Assembly: GCA_012934845.2 (NCBI GenBank)
Contig: WNNJ02002567.1
Location: 27,649 to 91,648 of the forward strand
From: Pomphorhynchus laevis
Taxonomy: Eukaryota; Acanthocephala; Palaeacanthocephala; Echinorhynchida; Pomphorhynchidae
Direction: 5' to 3'
Length of the DNA: 64,000 nucleotides
Shown piece by piece: positions 11,396-22,530 of the stretch. The notes beneath the pieces are model-generated. The model was not told the DNA's origin. It saw only the letters and a list, made by a program, of their open reading frames with translations, and did not search any database. Position 1 is the first letter of the stretch. Each line of letters opens with the position of its first letter. A program made the translations under genes and the position numbers.

Positions 11396-12490
11396 GTAAG
11401 GAACAATTGCAATGGCTATGGGAGGCAATGGTGGGTCTTCTACTTCCGACTCTAACTCGACAGCATCTAGATAAAGACATGATAGCATTGTTGTCGATGC
11501 CATTCAGCCTTGGTGGAGTTGGAATAATTGATCCATCTTATATTCACGTCATCGAATTCGAATATTCCCGCACAGTTTGTGACTCGTACTCAATGAATTT
11601 ACAGAGCGAGGCAATTTGGAACCAACAAAACTAGAGGAAGAAGACGTCTTCTAATCATAGGCAGTCGGCCTACAAGGCAAAATTGAGAAGCATTATTCAG
11701 TCACTTCCCGACACGACTAAATTAGCTAGAGAACATGCGACCATGAGTGGTGCATCTGCCTGGTTGAACGTTATCCCTTTAACAAAATCAAATCAACATC
11801 TCTCGTCAAACGAATTCAGAGACGCGATGTGCACTCTTTATGGTTGGAACCCGATAGATTTGTTATGACGTGTTTGTGTGTTTTGGGACACGGATTACGC
11901 TCAGTCACGCTCTCTTTTTGTAAGCGAGGAGGTCTCCCGATAATTCGCCACAACGCAATCATAGACCTTTTTGCTGTCGAACTAGCGAACGTATGCCATG
12001 GAATCAAAATCGAGCCTCTACTAAAACTAATTACTTCTCAGACAATCTTCGAACACAGTACAACTTGTCGTGACAGCGAGGTGAGATTGGATGTGGTATG
12101 CTCCAGGCTATTTAGAAGAAGATTCGAGCGGACGTTCTTCGACGTCAGCATTTTCAATTCGCATGCTCAATCTTACTCGCCCGCTCCGGCATTCCAATAC
12201 CACAAACATCGCAAATGAGCCAAGTATTAACAACGCGCGACCATCATCGAACACAGCAACTTACAACCCCTGATTTTCGCATGTACAGGTGGTGCGTCTC
12301 CGGCCGCTAGTCATGTGATCAAAAGAATCGTAATACTAAAATCAGAACGAGGTCGTCGGACATATAGCGAGGAGATTCGCTAAATGAGGACAGAAATCGC
12401 ATTTGAACTAGCCAGAGCTGCGTCTGCTTGCATTAGAGCACCGCGCTCTACCAGAGGTAGCCCTATTCGACCATGCGAGAGATTGCAGTG
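11396..12490 (+). mobile_element. Decayed retroelement, RT family C, C-terminal part
   Basis: The plus strand reads MPFSLGGVGIIDPS, then GASAWLNVIPL, FRDAMCTLYGW, GGLPIIRHNAIIDL and FFDVSIFNSHAQSY, ending with a TGGASPAAS-like block near 12,290 and LARAASACIRAPRS near 12,430. These are the successive blocks of the post-RT domain also seen on the minus strand at 0.2-1.7 kb. The copy is decayed, with several breaks. It starts directly at the minisatellite edge and contains no RT palm, so it is 5'-truncated. Confidence 0.7.
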
Positions 12491-14199
12491 ACAAATCGCA
12501 AGAAGATTTATGACTTTGTTGTGATTTTATTTTGGTTTTATTGAGCATAGCCCTGCGTGGCAGATCAATTCTTTATCAAGAAAAAAATTGTATAAAAAAT
12601 CGTATAATCATAAAATAATCATATAACAATTCATATAATAAATATCAATTTATTATATGATAACTGAAATATATTGAAATGTTACATTGCTTTTCAACAT
12701 TGCAAACGACTTGTTTATATTGCTTTTAATCACTTACAAAAGTTTCTGTATTTTATCGTAAATTGAATTGCGTTTTGATATGCATATTAGAACGACATTG
12801 ATATTCCAAACTTTAACACTGCCAGTCTTGTTCATCTTTTGAATTTATCGGTAAGTGTTTTCGCTTTAAGCTCTATTAATTGTATACTTAATCATGTATC
12901 TATCTATCACTGATAAGCAATTTTATTATAGTTCAAATATTATATTGTCAGTAGTTTTTCTCATAGGTGTAAGAAATATTTATAAAAGGATAAAGAAATA
13001 TGATTTAAAAATATTTTGTTTATGCATTTTTGAATAATGAGCTTCAATGTTTATACGTGTTTATCTGTATCTTGTTTGCTTCAATTTTTTTAAGCTTTTT
13101 CTATCATGGTGAATGTAAGTTACATTGTAAATAATTACCTATACAGAGGTGTATTTTACATCTTAAAAAATAATCTTCTTTTAATTGATGTATTTTAAAG
13201 TTCTACAAATCCAAAAAGTATGTGAGATATTATCAAAATGCAGTTGCCGCTTTTATGATTACATCATCTTGTAATTAATTCCATATTTTTAATAATTTCG
13301 ATCTATCATAGTTTTAATCTCCTTTATTATAATTCGTTTTTATTTATCAAAATCTAATAAATTTTGGTTAATTTGGGTAGATATATATAATTAAATTAAT
13401 TATAATGGTTATTATTAATAAAAAATTAATACTTATAAATATACAAGCAAATATTTGAGCATTGTAGTATTTGTATTTTACTAAACAAATCATTGAATAT
13501 TTATATTTGGTATTATTTATTATTTAATTAATTATTTTTTATTTAACATTGTTTGTAATTTATAAATAGTATATTTGTATTTTATTTAAAAATAAAAACT
13601 CTTTTTCTCTGTGGATATAAAAAGGCAATCACAATTATCCAATATACCTTGAATTCAAATGCAATTCACGTTTTATACAGCATCATTGCCAGATATACTG
13701 TTTTGGTCATTAAAACTGATATTTTTGTATGAATATCAGCTGATTTGAATTCATTTGCCTGATTGTTTCCTTATTGCAAAGCAATAGCAAAAAAACTTAT
13801 TAAAATAAGCAAACACGCTTATTAAAACTGATATTCTTTGTTTGAACACATAATTTACCAAATAATCCAAGTAGTACATTTAACTGAAAGATAATAGGTT
13901 TTAAAAATGAATAAACTCTATTATGATGTCACAATATAGACAATATACGTGGATGAATCCGTTTTAAACTGACTCCTTTATGAATTCAACTATACACGAT
14001 CCGAATACGTGGTTGTCAATAATGCATTATCTATCAAAATCAATATCAAATATTTAATTTTATAGAGGGCACCTGTTATATTTAAAATGTTGTTTGTTAT
14101 ACATTTCTTTAAAAAGCTTAAGTAGGGTTTTCGTTACCATTTTAAGTATTTGCGATAATTTACTTTTATTCTACTAATGTAGCACGTTCTCTAAATTAG
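12491..14199. other. AT-rich stretch, no gene recognised
   Basis: The sequence is very AT-rich with only short frames. A short inverted match (GAATTCAAATG near 13,650 and its complement near 13,750) is present. Nothing resembles a protein family or RNA gene. Confidence 0.5.
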
Positions 14200-14339
14200 C
14201 TTGACTTCTCATATGAGAGAGCAATCTGTGAAGCTTTTGACAACGAATGTGCAACAGCTCAGATTTTTCAACTTGAGCAGTTTCTCAAAGGTATTGACGT
14301 AAACGATGAAGTAAATCTGGAAGAAATAAATAGTAAAAG
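14200..14339 (+). CDS. Possible internal exon of a host gene
   Basis: A TTAG acceptor-like end at 14,196-14,199 is followed by an uninterrupted non-repetitive frame reading YERAICEAFDNECATAQI, then FQLEQFLKGIDVNDEVNLEE, and by an AAAAG/GT donor-like site at 14,339/14,340. An alternative donor (AAAG/GTATTG) lies at 14,289/14,290. The residue composition is that of a soluble helical protein, unlike the Asn/Lys/Ile-rich Penelope-like frames nearby. I do not recognise the family. It could belong with the Ser/Thr-rich exon at 19.3 kb on the same strand. Confidence 0.3.
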
Positions 14340-14689
14340 GTTTGATACATATATTTATTACTTAAAAAATGTTAATACACATTGTTATAGAATTTCCAAA
14401 TCACCGTTTTAACTGTTTCTTTAAGTTTTCATAAATCCATATTCGATGAATCTATATACACGAAATATTTCAGTAAATATTTTACCTAAGTCTAACGTAT
14501 TCTAGTTTTACATGTGTACTTAGTAGATTCAGTTGAATAGACAATTATATGGGTATATTATATTATTATTGTCAATGCATTTACTTAATAATATCCACAA
14601 TAAAACTAAAATATGCAATGAATGACTCTTTATTAAGAAATAATGAGCATAAATATAATGCCTTAATTATTTACCGCCTCGAGACAAAT

Positions 14690-14962
14690 AAAAAGTTTTC
14701 CAATGGGAGGTGATAGTAGCATAATTATAGCTGACTTATTTTTAAGCTTTATAGAATATGAATTTGTTTAAAAAATAAATCTAAATTATATAAAAATATG
14801 AAACATGTGTTTCGATATATTGATGATATATGTGTATTTAATTCTAATAATTTTTATTCAATTAGTGAACAAATTTATCCAGAAAGCCTTATTCTTAACA
14901 AAACCAATATTAATGATAAAGAAGGTGTATATCTAGATATGAACATTAAATTAACGTTAAAT
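14690..14962 (+). mobile_element. Naiad-like Penelope element, RT fragment
   Basis: The sequence MGGDSSIIIADLFLSFIEYE, then the YIDDICVFNSNN block, then the region encoding PESLILNKTNINDKEG, parallels 44.96-45.22 kb of the nearly complete Naiad-like element. The fragment stops inside the MNIKLTL block and is joined at 14,962 to an inverted terminal repeat. It is too short and too damaged to be functional. Confidence 0.8.
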
Positions 14963-15050
14963 CAGATCGACTAAGTGAGTCTACATATTTTATATTATTT
15001 ATAGATTAAAAATAATGCTAAATAAAATTTAAATAGTCAAATAAAAAATA
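14963..15050 (-). repeat. Naiad-type terminal repeat, inverted
   Basis: The minus strand reads TAGACTCACTTAGTCGATCT and, on the AT-rich side, a TTTAGCATTATT block, as in the Naiad 3' end at 45.84-45.90 kb. It faces the RT fragment that ends at 14,962, an inverted junction of the type usual for Penelope-like insertions. Confidence 0.55.
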
Positions 15051-15141
15051 ATTATTGAAACGGAAGTTGCTCGGGGACACTGTTAAATTTTTAAAATCAA
15101 AATGGCAAGACGCCCCGCATGAGGTAGAAAATTTATTGAAT

Positions 15142-15684
15142 TTTCGATTCCAGTTTGGAATCATCATTAGAAATCTGAAACAGGTAAAATGTTAAGGATA
15201 TAAAAAGGAAAAGCAAGAAAAACAAAAATGCACGTTAGGTAGGTCTTCACGTTGTGCTGCCAGGTCTACGACTGTATTAGCAAACTTTACAAAGACCGAT
15301 GCTCAATCCCGATTTAGAATTAAACGGTAGCCATAATTCTCATTTAAGCCCGGCTTCAATTCTTCAATCCAGAGTGACTCGCATATTCGCCTTGCGTAGG
15401 GCTGAGCGATGCTCTTTTACTCTGGTTTTTAAAAACCTCCCCAGTTTGTCCTATATAATAGAAGAGAACGCAACAAAGGCAGTTTATCCGATAAATTACT
15501 CCTTTTATCTCATTGGTCCTTTTTACACTAGTCATCATTCTAATTGATTTATAAGTGTGTTCATTGTAGATAAGACTAATTAGACTCTATTATAAACTTT
15601 CTCATCCTATTTTTAATGAGCTGACATTTAACATTTTTCCTGTATCAGATTTCTGATGATAATTCCAAACTGGAATCGAATCAA
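15142..15684 (-). mobile_element. Penelope-like element remnant (GIY-YIG end) between inverted repeats
   Basis: The minus-strand frame 15,538-15,356 reads GVIYRINC, then YYIGQTGEVFKNQ, the GIY-YIG signature of Penelope-like endonucleases. The remnant is bracketed by inverted repeats at about 15,144-15,196 and 15,632-15,684 (both include ATTCCAAACTGGAAT). Each arm carries a hammerhead-like order of boxes: CTGATGA at 15,653 (+), then the hairpin, then GAATC; and CTAATGA, hairpin, GAAAA on the minus strand at 15,170-15,142. Confidence 0.65.
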
Positions 15685-16000
15685 ATCAGCTAACTGAGTC
15701 TACGTATTTAATATAATTATAAAATAAACAAAACAATAATGCTAAATCAAAATTTAATAATTAAATAATAAAATTAATAATTGTTTTTAGATTTTCTATA
15801 ATTTAAATCAAGTTAAAAAATGAAATTTAAAATAAACGTCATTTTTATGAATTGATTAATAAATAACAGACGTTGTATCAGAATAAGGATTAGAGGTCAT
15901 CGGGAGGAACTGCTGTGCTATCAGGTTTCGACCCCCATTCCTCGATTCAGCATAGCAGCGGGATTAAATACATGCTGATGATGTATTTCCTCTAATAAAA
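15685..16000 (-). repeat. Naiad-like 3' terminal region (inverted copy)
   Basis: This is the reverse complement of 45.58-45.90 kb in the Naiad-like element. It keeps the hairpin AAATACAT/ATGTATTT around 15,955-15,985, the CTGCTATG block, the GAAACCTGATAG block and the AAATACGTAGACTCAG end near 15,690-15,710. No coding sequence is attached. Confidence 0.7.
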
Positions 16001-16499
16001 TTTGCTTAACAATAATAGAACAAAATTTATATTTTATGATAAATGTAAACAAAGCCACTTTCTGATCCACCAATAACAAAAAAATCAAATTCATTACTGT
16101 ACATTGGAAAAATATGTAAGGGATGCAATATGTCAGGTTTATCGTTAGCATTCTCGACAATGAATTTTGGTTTGAATGGACAAGATATACGCCATAGGAA
16201 CATATTTGAAATGAAGAAAGATCAATTCAGACTATGCCGAGGGAGAGGAGTTGGATTAAAATAAGTTCTTTAAAGGTGTGGAAGGAGGAAGATAGTCGAA
16301 TGTCAACGGGGAGGCCGTTCTAGCTAGTGGCCCAGAAACATGGTAGGCGCGGAGGCCAAAATTAGTGCAATATCTAGGAATTGCTAAGATACCATGTTAC
16401 TAGATCATATAGTTAAAGAAAATATATGTACTGAGTTATAGGCAGGAAGTTTAAGATAGGATGATAAGTCGGATGCATGAAAACGAAAAATAAGAATTA
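16001..16499. other. Unassigned stretch
   Basis: No recognisable protein. A patch at 16,230-16,400 has higher GC than the flanks (GGGGAGGCCG, GGTAGGCGCGG). It may be remains of another element, but no motif supports a name. Confidence 0.4.
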
Positions 16500-17085
16500 G
16501 TAAGCCCATGATGACGTATTTATCTATATTTTATTCTAATACAAAGTATATTATTTATTATCTACCTATAAAAATTTTCCGCTAAGAGTTTAAATTTATG
16601 TTTAATTATATTTTGCTGATTTATATATTGGAAATTTAATATTTTATATTATTAAAACTTCATTATTTAATGTATTATATTTGTATATTATATAGTATGC
16701 ATGAATGCTCATGCAAAAATATGTTTCTTGTAAATTAAAATATGTCATCTTTACGATATAAATTAATAATAGTTTTAATTGATGTTAATTTAATGTTCAT
16801 ATCTAGATATACACCTTCTTTATCATTAATATTGGTTTTGTTAAGAATAAGGCTTTCTGGATAAATGTGCTCACTAATTGAATAAAAATTATTAGAATTA
16901 AATACACATATATCATCAATGTATCGAAACATATATTTCATATATTTATATTGTTTAGATTTAGTTTTTACACAGTTATGAACAAATTCATATTCTATAA
17001 AGCTTAAAAACAAGTCAGCTATAATTGGGCTACTATTACTACCCATTGGAACACCTTTTATCTGTATGAATATAGATATTCCTAA
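16500..17085 (-). mobile_element. Naiad-like Penelope element, RT and 3' region, minus copy
   Basis: The minus-strand frame 17,046-16,735 reads MGSNSSPIIADLFLSFIEYE, then MFRYIDDICVFNSNNF and NINDKEGVYLDMNIKL, almost the same as the plus-strand element at 44.96-45.26 kb. Downstream, toward 16,500, the element's GGATAATAAATAATATAC-type 3' flank follows. The 5' half is absent. It lies tail to tail with the plus-strand piece starting near 17,155. Confidence 0.82.
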
Positions 17086-17149
17086 TTGATGTCACTAATA
17101 TTTACGATATGAGTATTAACCATCAATTCAAACTATTATTAATTTATAT

Positions 17150-17905
17150 TGCTAAATTACATTTAAATTTACAAGAAACATATTTTTGCATGAGCATTCA
17201 TGCATACCATATAATATAAAATATAATACATTAAATAATACAAATTTAAGAATTGCTATAATATGCAATGATATTGACTTTCTTAAAAAGCTTTTAAGAC
17301 AAAATTTTTTATAGTTTGATAATAAATGATATACTTTGTATTAGAATAAGATACTAGATAAGCAAATTTAATCATAGAAAATACGTCAATAGAATGTTAG
17401 CCCAGTCTTATTCTGAGTCGAGGAATAGGATCCGAAAACTTATAACATAGCATTTCTCCTGATGACCTCTAATCCTTATCCTGATATATCGTATATTATG
17501 TATTAGTCAATTCATAAAACTTGACTTCTATTTTAAATTTTAACTCTTTATAAATATAAATTATATAAAATGCTATATAATTTTTTTATAATTATTTTAT
17601 TTTTATTTAGCATTACTTTTAATTTATATGTAGTTTAAAATACACTGTTCCTCCTGATTACCTATAATATTTATTCCGATACATAGTCTGTTATTTATTA
17701 GTCAATTCATAAAAATGACGTTTATTTTAAATTTCAATTTTAAATTTTAACTTGATATAAATTATATAAAATCATATATAACAATTATTTATTATTTATT
17801 ATTTATAATTATTTTTTTTAATTTTTAATTACTAAATTATTGTTATTTAGCATTGTTTTTAATTTATATATAGCCAAAAATACGTAGCCTCGGTTGGCTT
17901 ATTTT
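17150..17905 (+). mobile_element. Naiad-like Penelope element, RT 3' end and two tandem terminal regions
   Basis: The sequence 17,158-17,290 matches the end of the Naiad RT (same bases as 45.27-45.40 kb, including TTTGCATGAGCATTCATGCA). A terminal region follows at 17,330-17,640 (GAAAACTTATAAC, CTGATGACCTCTAATCC). A second shortened terminal region lies at 17,640-17,905 and ends in AAATACGTAGCCTCGG. Repeated terminal regions are the pseudo-LTR arrangement known for Penelope-like elements. Its first 200 bp form an inverted repeat with 16,540-16,740. Confidence 0.72.
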
Positions 17906-18255
17906 ATTCATTGTACTAAGCATCTGAAATTAATAAACTCGCAAGGCAGAATTATACATTAAATTAATTGAGAGCAAACGATGATCTTTAAGTAGTCGTA
18001 ATTGTGATATATTGAAATTAAATTACAGTTGTTGTTTTCTTCTATTTCAACCATGGCTGTGCTGTGTAATATAGTAAAGCTTATTTTGTCTTAAATCTAA
18101 TTTAAATGTGTTCAACCTGGTAATTTTTACAGCTTACTTTTCAAAGGTCATAACGCGATCGGGTCAGCATGTTTGCAAATTTATTTTTGTCCAAAAAAAT
18201 TCTTAAACAAACACAAGAATAACCATCTTCCTGTACATGTTTAAAATTTATTAGT
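17906..18255. other. Unassigned AT-rich stretch
   Basis: No motif or open frame of note lies between the Naiad tail and the left inverted repeat of the next Penelope-like remnant. Confidence 0.4.
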
Positions 18256-18257
18256 TT

Positions 18258-19300
18258 TACTGCTGAAGAAATTGCAAGGTAAGGAATTTATTTGAAAAAT
18301 TTTACAAATTTTCAGTCGCTCCTAGCGACCTTTTTCAGGCAAAAAAAATTAAAAATTTAATAGTAAAATCACAACACATATACACTTACAACAAAAACAT
18401 CAAAGAAATTTTTACCGTAAATTACAAAACACAAGTATTGAAGTTCAATTGGATAAAAATTGGCTAAAAAGCACTAAAATAATAAAACACGAATAAAAAA
18501 GATAAAACACTAAAGAATAAAACACCACATAAAACAAAATCAAATTAAAATACAAATCAATCCAAAAACTACATGTTTATTCCAACTGCAAACCGTATTG
18601 TGGCAATCTCAAAATAACGTCTGCTTTATTGCCTTCAAAGACTTTGCCACATTCTTGTCTTAAGAAAAGGGCTTCCTTAATTGTTCTAATTTTCTTATTC
18701 GTCTCTTGGCAAAGAACTTCAGCACCATCAAAATTAATTATGTGATCACTGTTCTTGCAATGATTGAAGACCGCTGATGATGAGTTGGCCGTTTTTATAT
18801 ACCGACGGTGCTGTCCTACACGTGTTTCCAGCTTTTCACCCGTTTGACCAATATATTTGTGGTCACAATCTCGACAGGGTATCGAATATACACAACCCAT
18901 ACTGTTTTTCTTAGGTTTGCGTTTAAAAAAAACCGACAGACGTGGTTGGCATTTATAATAAGTTCTAATTTGCTTCCCTACGTTGTTACCAGCCTTATGA
19001 ACCCTCTTCTTAATTTGGAAGTCCCGCTTCGTCCCGAAAATGGTAACTGTAGATAAGTTATGGTTCCTTTATCATTTTGTTTCGACGAAGATCTCATTGC
19101 CTGATGACTGGCTCTATGAATGATACGTTTGGGATAGCCACATTTAATCAGTGTGGACCATATATGTTGTCTTTCTTTGTTTGCAAGCTCCGTTGTACTA
19201 CACAATTTTATTCTTTTGCCTGAAGAAGGTCGCTAGGAGCGACTGAAAATTTGTAAAAAAATTTAAATAAATTCCCTACCTTGCAATTCCTTCAACAAAT
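18258..19300 (-). mobile_element. Canonical Penelope-like element, C-terminal GIY-YIG, between inverted repeats
   Basis: The minus strand reads, from 19,205, an RT-proximal region (TLIKCGYPKRIIHRA, then KGTITYLQLPFSG), and from 18,900 a GIY-YIG endonuclease: MGCVYSIPCRDC, KYIGQTGEKLETRVGQH and FNHCKNSDHIINF. This is the RT-then-endonuclease order of canonical Penelope elements, but almost all of the RT is missing. Inverted repeats of about 82 bp at 18,259-18,340 and 19,218-19,300 flank it. Both contain a GTCGCTCCTAGCGAC hairpin between a CTGAAGA-like box and a GAAAA box. Confidence 0.78.
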
Positions 19301-19338
19301 ATGAGTGGGAATTTTTACCAACACATTATTTTTACTGA

Positions 19339-20469
19339 ATGCAATTTTTGATTATTATCCAAGTAGAAAAGACGTTATTAATGTTTAGCTCTGTTAGTGA
19401 GGATGTTACTACTGAACAAGAAATGAACGACGATCATACACCGCCTACTATAACTCAACCGATATCTACATCATTTGCCAGCACTTTCCACAACTCCGTT
19501 ACTTTCCAGCTAGAGAATCAAACCAGCATCAGCAAAGTTGGCAAGATGATACAAGTCGGTTCCAATAACGTTCTTCATGATAAAACGACGTCGTTACCTG
19601 TTAATAATAATTTGCAAACTTCTTTCTCTCATAAGGACACCGGCAATGACTATAAAGGATATTCAGGTGATGACGATGATTTAAATGTAATCACGTCGTC
19701 GTTTCATCATTATCAGTGCCCGTGGATTTGTGAAAGCGAACAATTTGCTAATCTCGTCGGTCGAGGTCATAATAATAAGGGAAATATGACAAGTAATCCG
19801 ATAATTTTATCACATTTACCCACTACTTCAATACAAAAGGAACAACAACCAGAGTGCACCACCACACCGAGTAATTATATTTCATTGACTGGAACAGCTT
19901 CGAAAGCAGACATCAAGACCCCTGCTCAGTGTAACCGCTTATCTCAAAGCTGGGGAATTGCAAAGAGAACGTCAAGTTCATCCTTATCTAATAGTTTTAG
20001 TACCAATATCTCAGAAGGCGGTGCTGGTAGTAATATCAATTACATGTCTAGCTTTCCACGAACTGACCACTGCAGCAACCCTAGCAATACTTCTGATTGC
20101 GTATTAAAATCTAGTCAGACAGCATGTTCAGCATCAGCACAGACCGTTGTTAACAACTTTCCATCCGCTAGCATCAACGGCTACTGTGTCTCATCATCTA
20201 CTGCAAGCTTTCCGACCAGATCAACAACAACAGTAATACCAGGTCGGTCAGCGATTTCTACAGTTACCACGACCAACTTATCTTCTGCAGAATATGCCGC
20301 GAATTCGCCCCGTGATAATGTCGATGCAATAACTGCCACTATACAATATAATCGACAACGTCAAAGGCGTCGGCGACGGTCCCCGGTTCGTTCAGTGTTT
20401 GCTGGCATGTCAAAAGAGAACATCAGTAATTCTCAGAAAAATGACCATAAGTCTAATCCATCAAATTGA
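19339..20469 (+). CDS. Ser/Thr/Asn-rich protein, probably 3' exon of a host gene
   Basis: A single open frame of 376 codons, free of repeats and retroelement motifs. It is rich in Ser, Thr and Asn with poly-Ser patches (RTSSSSLSNSFSTN). A short conserved-looking core is HHYQCPWICESEQF, and the end is strongly basic (RQRQRRRRRSPVR) just before the stop. The first residues (MQFLIIIQVEK) look like translated intron. A CCAAG acceptor-like site at about 19,360 or the internal ATG at 19,381 may be the true beginning. The composition suggests a disordered regulatory or nuclear protein. I recognise no family. No close AATAAA was seen; ATTAAA near 20,600 is possible. Confidence 0.5.
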   Translation: MQFLIIIQVEKTLLMFSSVSEDVTTEQEMNDDHTPPTITQPISTSFASTFHNSVTFQLENQTSISKVGKMIQVGSNNVLHDKTTSLPVNNNLQTSFSHKDTGNDYKGYSGDDDDLNVITSSFHHYQCPWICESEQFANLVGRGHNNKGNMTSNPIILSHLPTTSIQKEQQPECTTTPSNYISLTGTASKADIKTPAQCNRLSQSWGIAKRTSSSSLSNSFSTNISEGGAGSNINYMSSFPRTDHCSNPSNTSDCVLKSSQTACSASAQTVVNNFPSASINGYCVSSSTASFPTRSTTTVIPGRSAISTVTTTNLSSAEYAANSPRDNVDAITATIQYNRQRQRRRRRSPVRSVFAGMSKENISNSQKNDHKSNPSN

Positions 20470-20779
20470 TCGGATTGTGCTTTTGAACATATAGACTTAT
20501 CAGTATGCTTTACCGTATGAATTCAATAGAAGAATTTTTATAAATGGAAAGCTCACATTTTTATTTTGTTTCGTTTATTTTTGTCAATCTTTCTTATTAA
20601 ACCAAATAGTCGAATGGCGCGATTTTCTTAAATATATGTTTTGCCAATTTAGAAGGATTCATTGACTTTTTACGCTAACATTTCACATTAAATTCTATTT
20701 TTATATAAAAACATTGTAAACACGATCGATAACTATTGTATGACTACGTTTTATTTACATTACAAACTAACCTTTTTGT

Positions 20780-20890
20780 TTTGTGATTTGAGCATTTTAT
20801 TATTATTTAATTATTTGAATTTTGTTTATCATTATTTTTAATTTATAAATAATATAAAATACGTAGACTCAGTTAGTCGATCTGATTTAT
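20780..20890 (+). repeat. Naiad-type terminal repeat (solo tail)
   Basis: An AT-rich segment ends in AAATACGTAGACTCAGTTAG, the same terminus as at 45,880-45,900. Nothing else of the element is present. Confidence 0.6.
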
Positions 20891-21399
20891 TAATTTCTGT
20901 CTTATCAAATCCATGCTTAACACATTAGTCGCTGATTAGTTGAACATTCTGTACTATTATTGCTCAATATCCTATTTATAACGCAAACGAGCATATACAA
21001 TGCATTGTCGTCAGCTGGTGATATTCTACTGAAACTCTTCTGAATTCATTTATCGATATGTTATTTGTCAATGAATAACATAAAAATTTCATACGTATTT
21101 CTACCGCCGTTCATAAACTTTTGCTTTTGTCACGGAAAGAACAAAATTAGCTGCGATTGAAAAATAATCTGTCATTGTTAAAAAAAACTACCTGAAAGGA
21201 AAGTAGAGCAAAGGCATTTATCCACTTTTTAAGTTACTCTCTTCAAACGACTATTATTCAATAATGCATAATATTAAACGACTGTGCTAAATCTGATTTA
21301 TAATAAAATGGGAATATTCTGACGTAGTATAGTGACATCCAATTGATATTTAAGCAAAACGGTATATAAACGATTATTTAAGGGTCAGTGAACTATGCT
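20891..21399. other. Unassigned stretch
   Basis: No open frame, repeat or RNA motif that I can support. Confidence 0.4.
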
Positions 21400-22530
21400 T
21401 TCATGTGACGCATTTAGATGGAACGGGACTGTTCCCGGAAATGGTTTCCCGGATACATACCGCGCTTTCCCTCTGAATCGCCTCGCTTATGCGTTGAAGT
21501 AAATAGGTCTTTTGTCGCCGGTAATTTCAGATAATGTTTTCCGACCAAGGTCAAGAAATCAGTTGACTCCGTGCCGAGACTGCCCAATGTATCGTTAGCG
21601 AGGCTAATAACTTCGTGTACGTTTCATATAGGCACGCATATTTTTGCCGCTTTCGTGTCTCTGCATCTAACACCAATTTACCCTGTCCCATAGCAGAACA
21701 TGCTACGTGGGAGGCGGGTAAAGAGCTGACGCACGTGCGATCACGGACATTTAGTAGTTCTGGTTCCTAAGGGATTAGGGTCGCACCGTTTGGTCGCCTT
21801 TGTCGATGCGTGACAGCACGACAGGTTCGAGACTGCAAAAGAAACCGGCTGATGTTAGGGATGCGTTGAGGACTCCGTTGGCCTGGTCGTGACGAAAGTG
21901 CCGGGCTACTGATCTGTGACAGTTTAATCAGTATCTGACAAATTTGTCAACCTGTACATAACAGAGGTCAGCGATGCGAGGCACATATTGTTAGACCTAG
22001 TTGAAGACATGTGGAGATACGGATGGCTTCGTCATCCAGTCTGGTTCCTGTGTGAACACTTGGGATCGTCTGCAAGAAAGCGCCTGCTTCACTACGTTAA
22101 ACAGCTAACATGCATGCCCTTTCAATGGAATTTTCGGCTGAATTCAAAATTCCATGTCTAATTTGCTGTAGAATCGGTCGGCGCCAAGAGATCTGTTTAT
22201 AGGAGTTCGCTGGGAGTTCCTGCCCGTAACGGGAGAGCCATGAAGCCTTTCCGGATAAACAATCTTGGTCCTAATATACCAATCGTGCTACGCTCCAACA
22301 CGTGCTCGACCAGTATCTGTGTGTAAATCATTAAGGGCAGGAAAGCTGGCAGAGCTGTGCTAGCATCCGAAGCGATACACAACCCACCTAGGGAAATTTG
22401 GAGGGTGACCTGGCTCCACGATCGATTATCCGAGGACACATTCAGAACATAATGTGTCCTTTTAAGGTAATTTATTTTTTTTGTTATGAGCAAGTATTTA
22501 CTGTTATTAAGTAGTAGCATTAAAATGGAA
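21400..22530. other. GC-richer island with decayed coding remnant
   Basis: Base composition shifts to roughly half GC against about one third in the flanks. A plus-strand open stretch at about 21,950-22,145 reads VNLYITEVSDARHILLDL, then VEDMWRYGWLRHPVWFLC and ARKRLLHYVKQL. On the minus strand 22,520-22,197 is also open. It could be an old mobile element or a transferred segment. No family signature was found. Confidence 0.35.

Noticed and set aside
21820-21835. Possible tRNA or SINE B-box (GGTTCGAGACT)
   Set aside because: Only a partial match, no A-box at the right distance and no cloverleaf.
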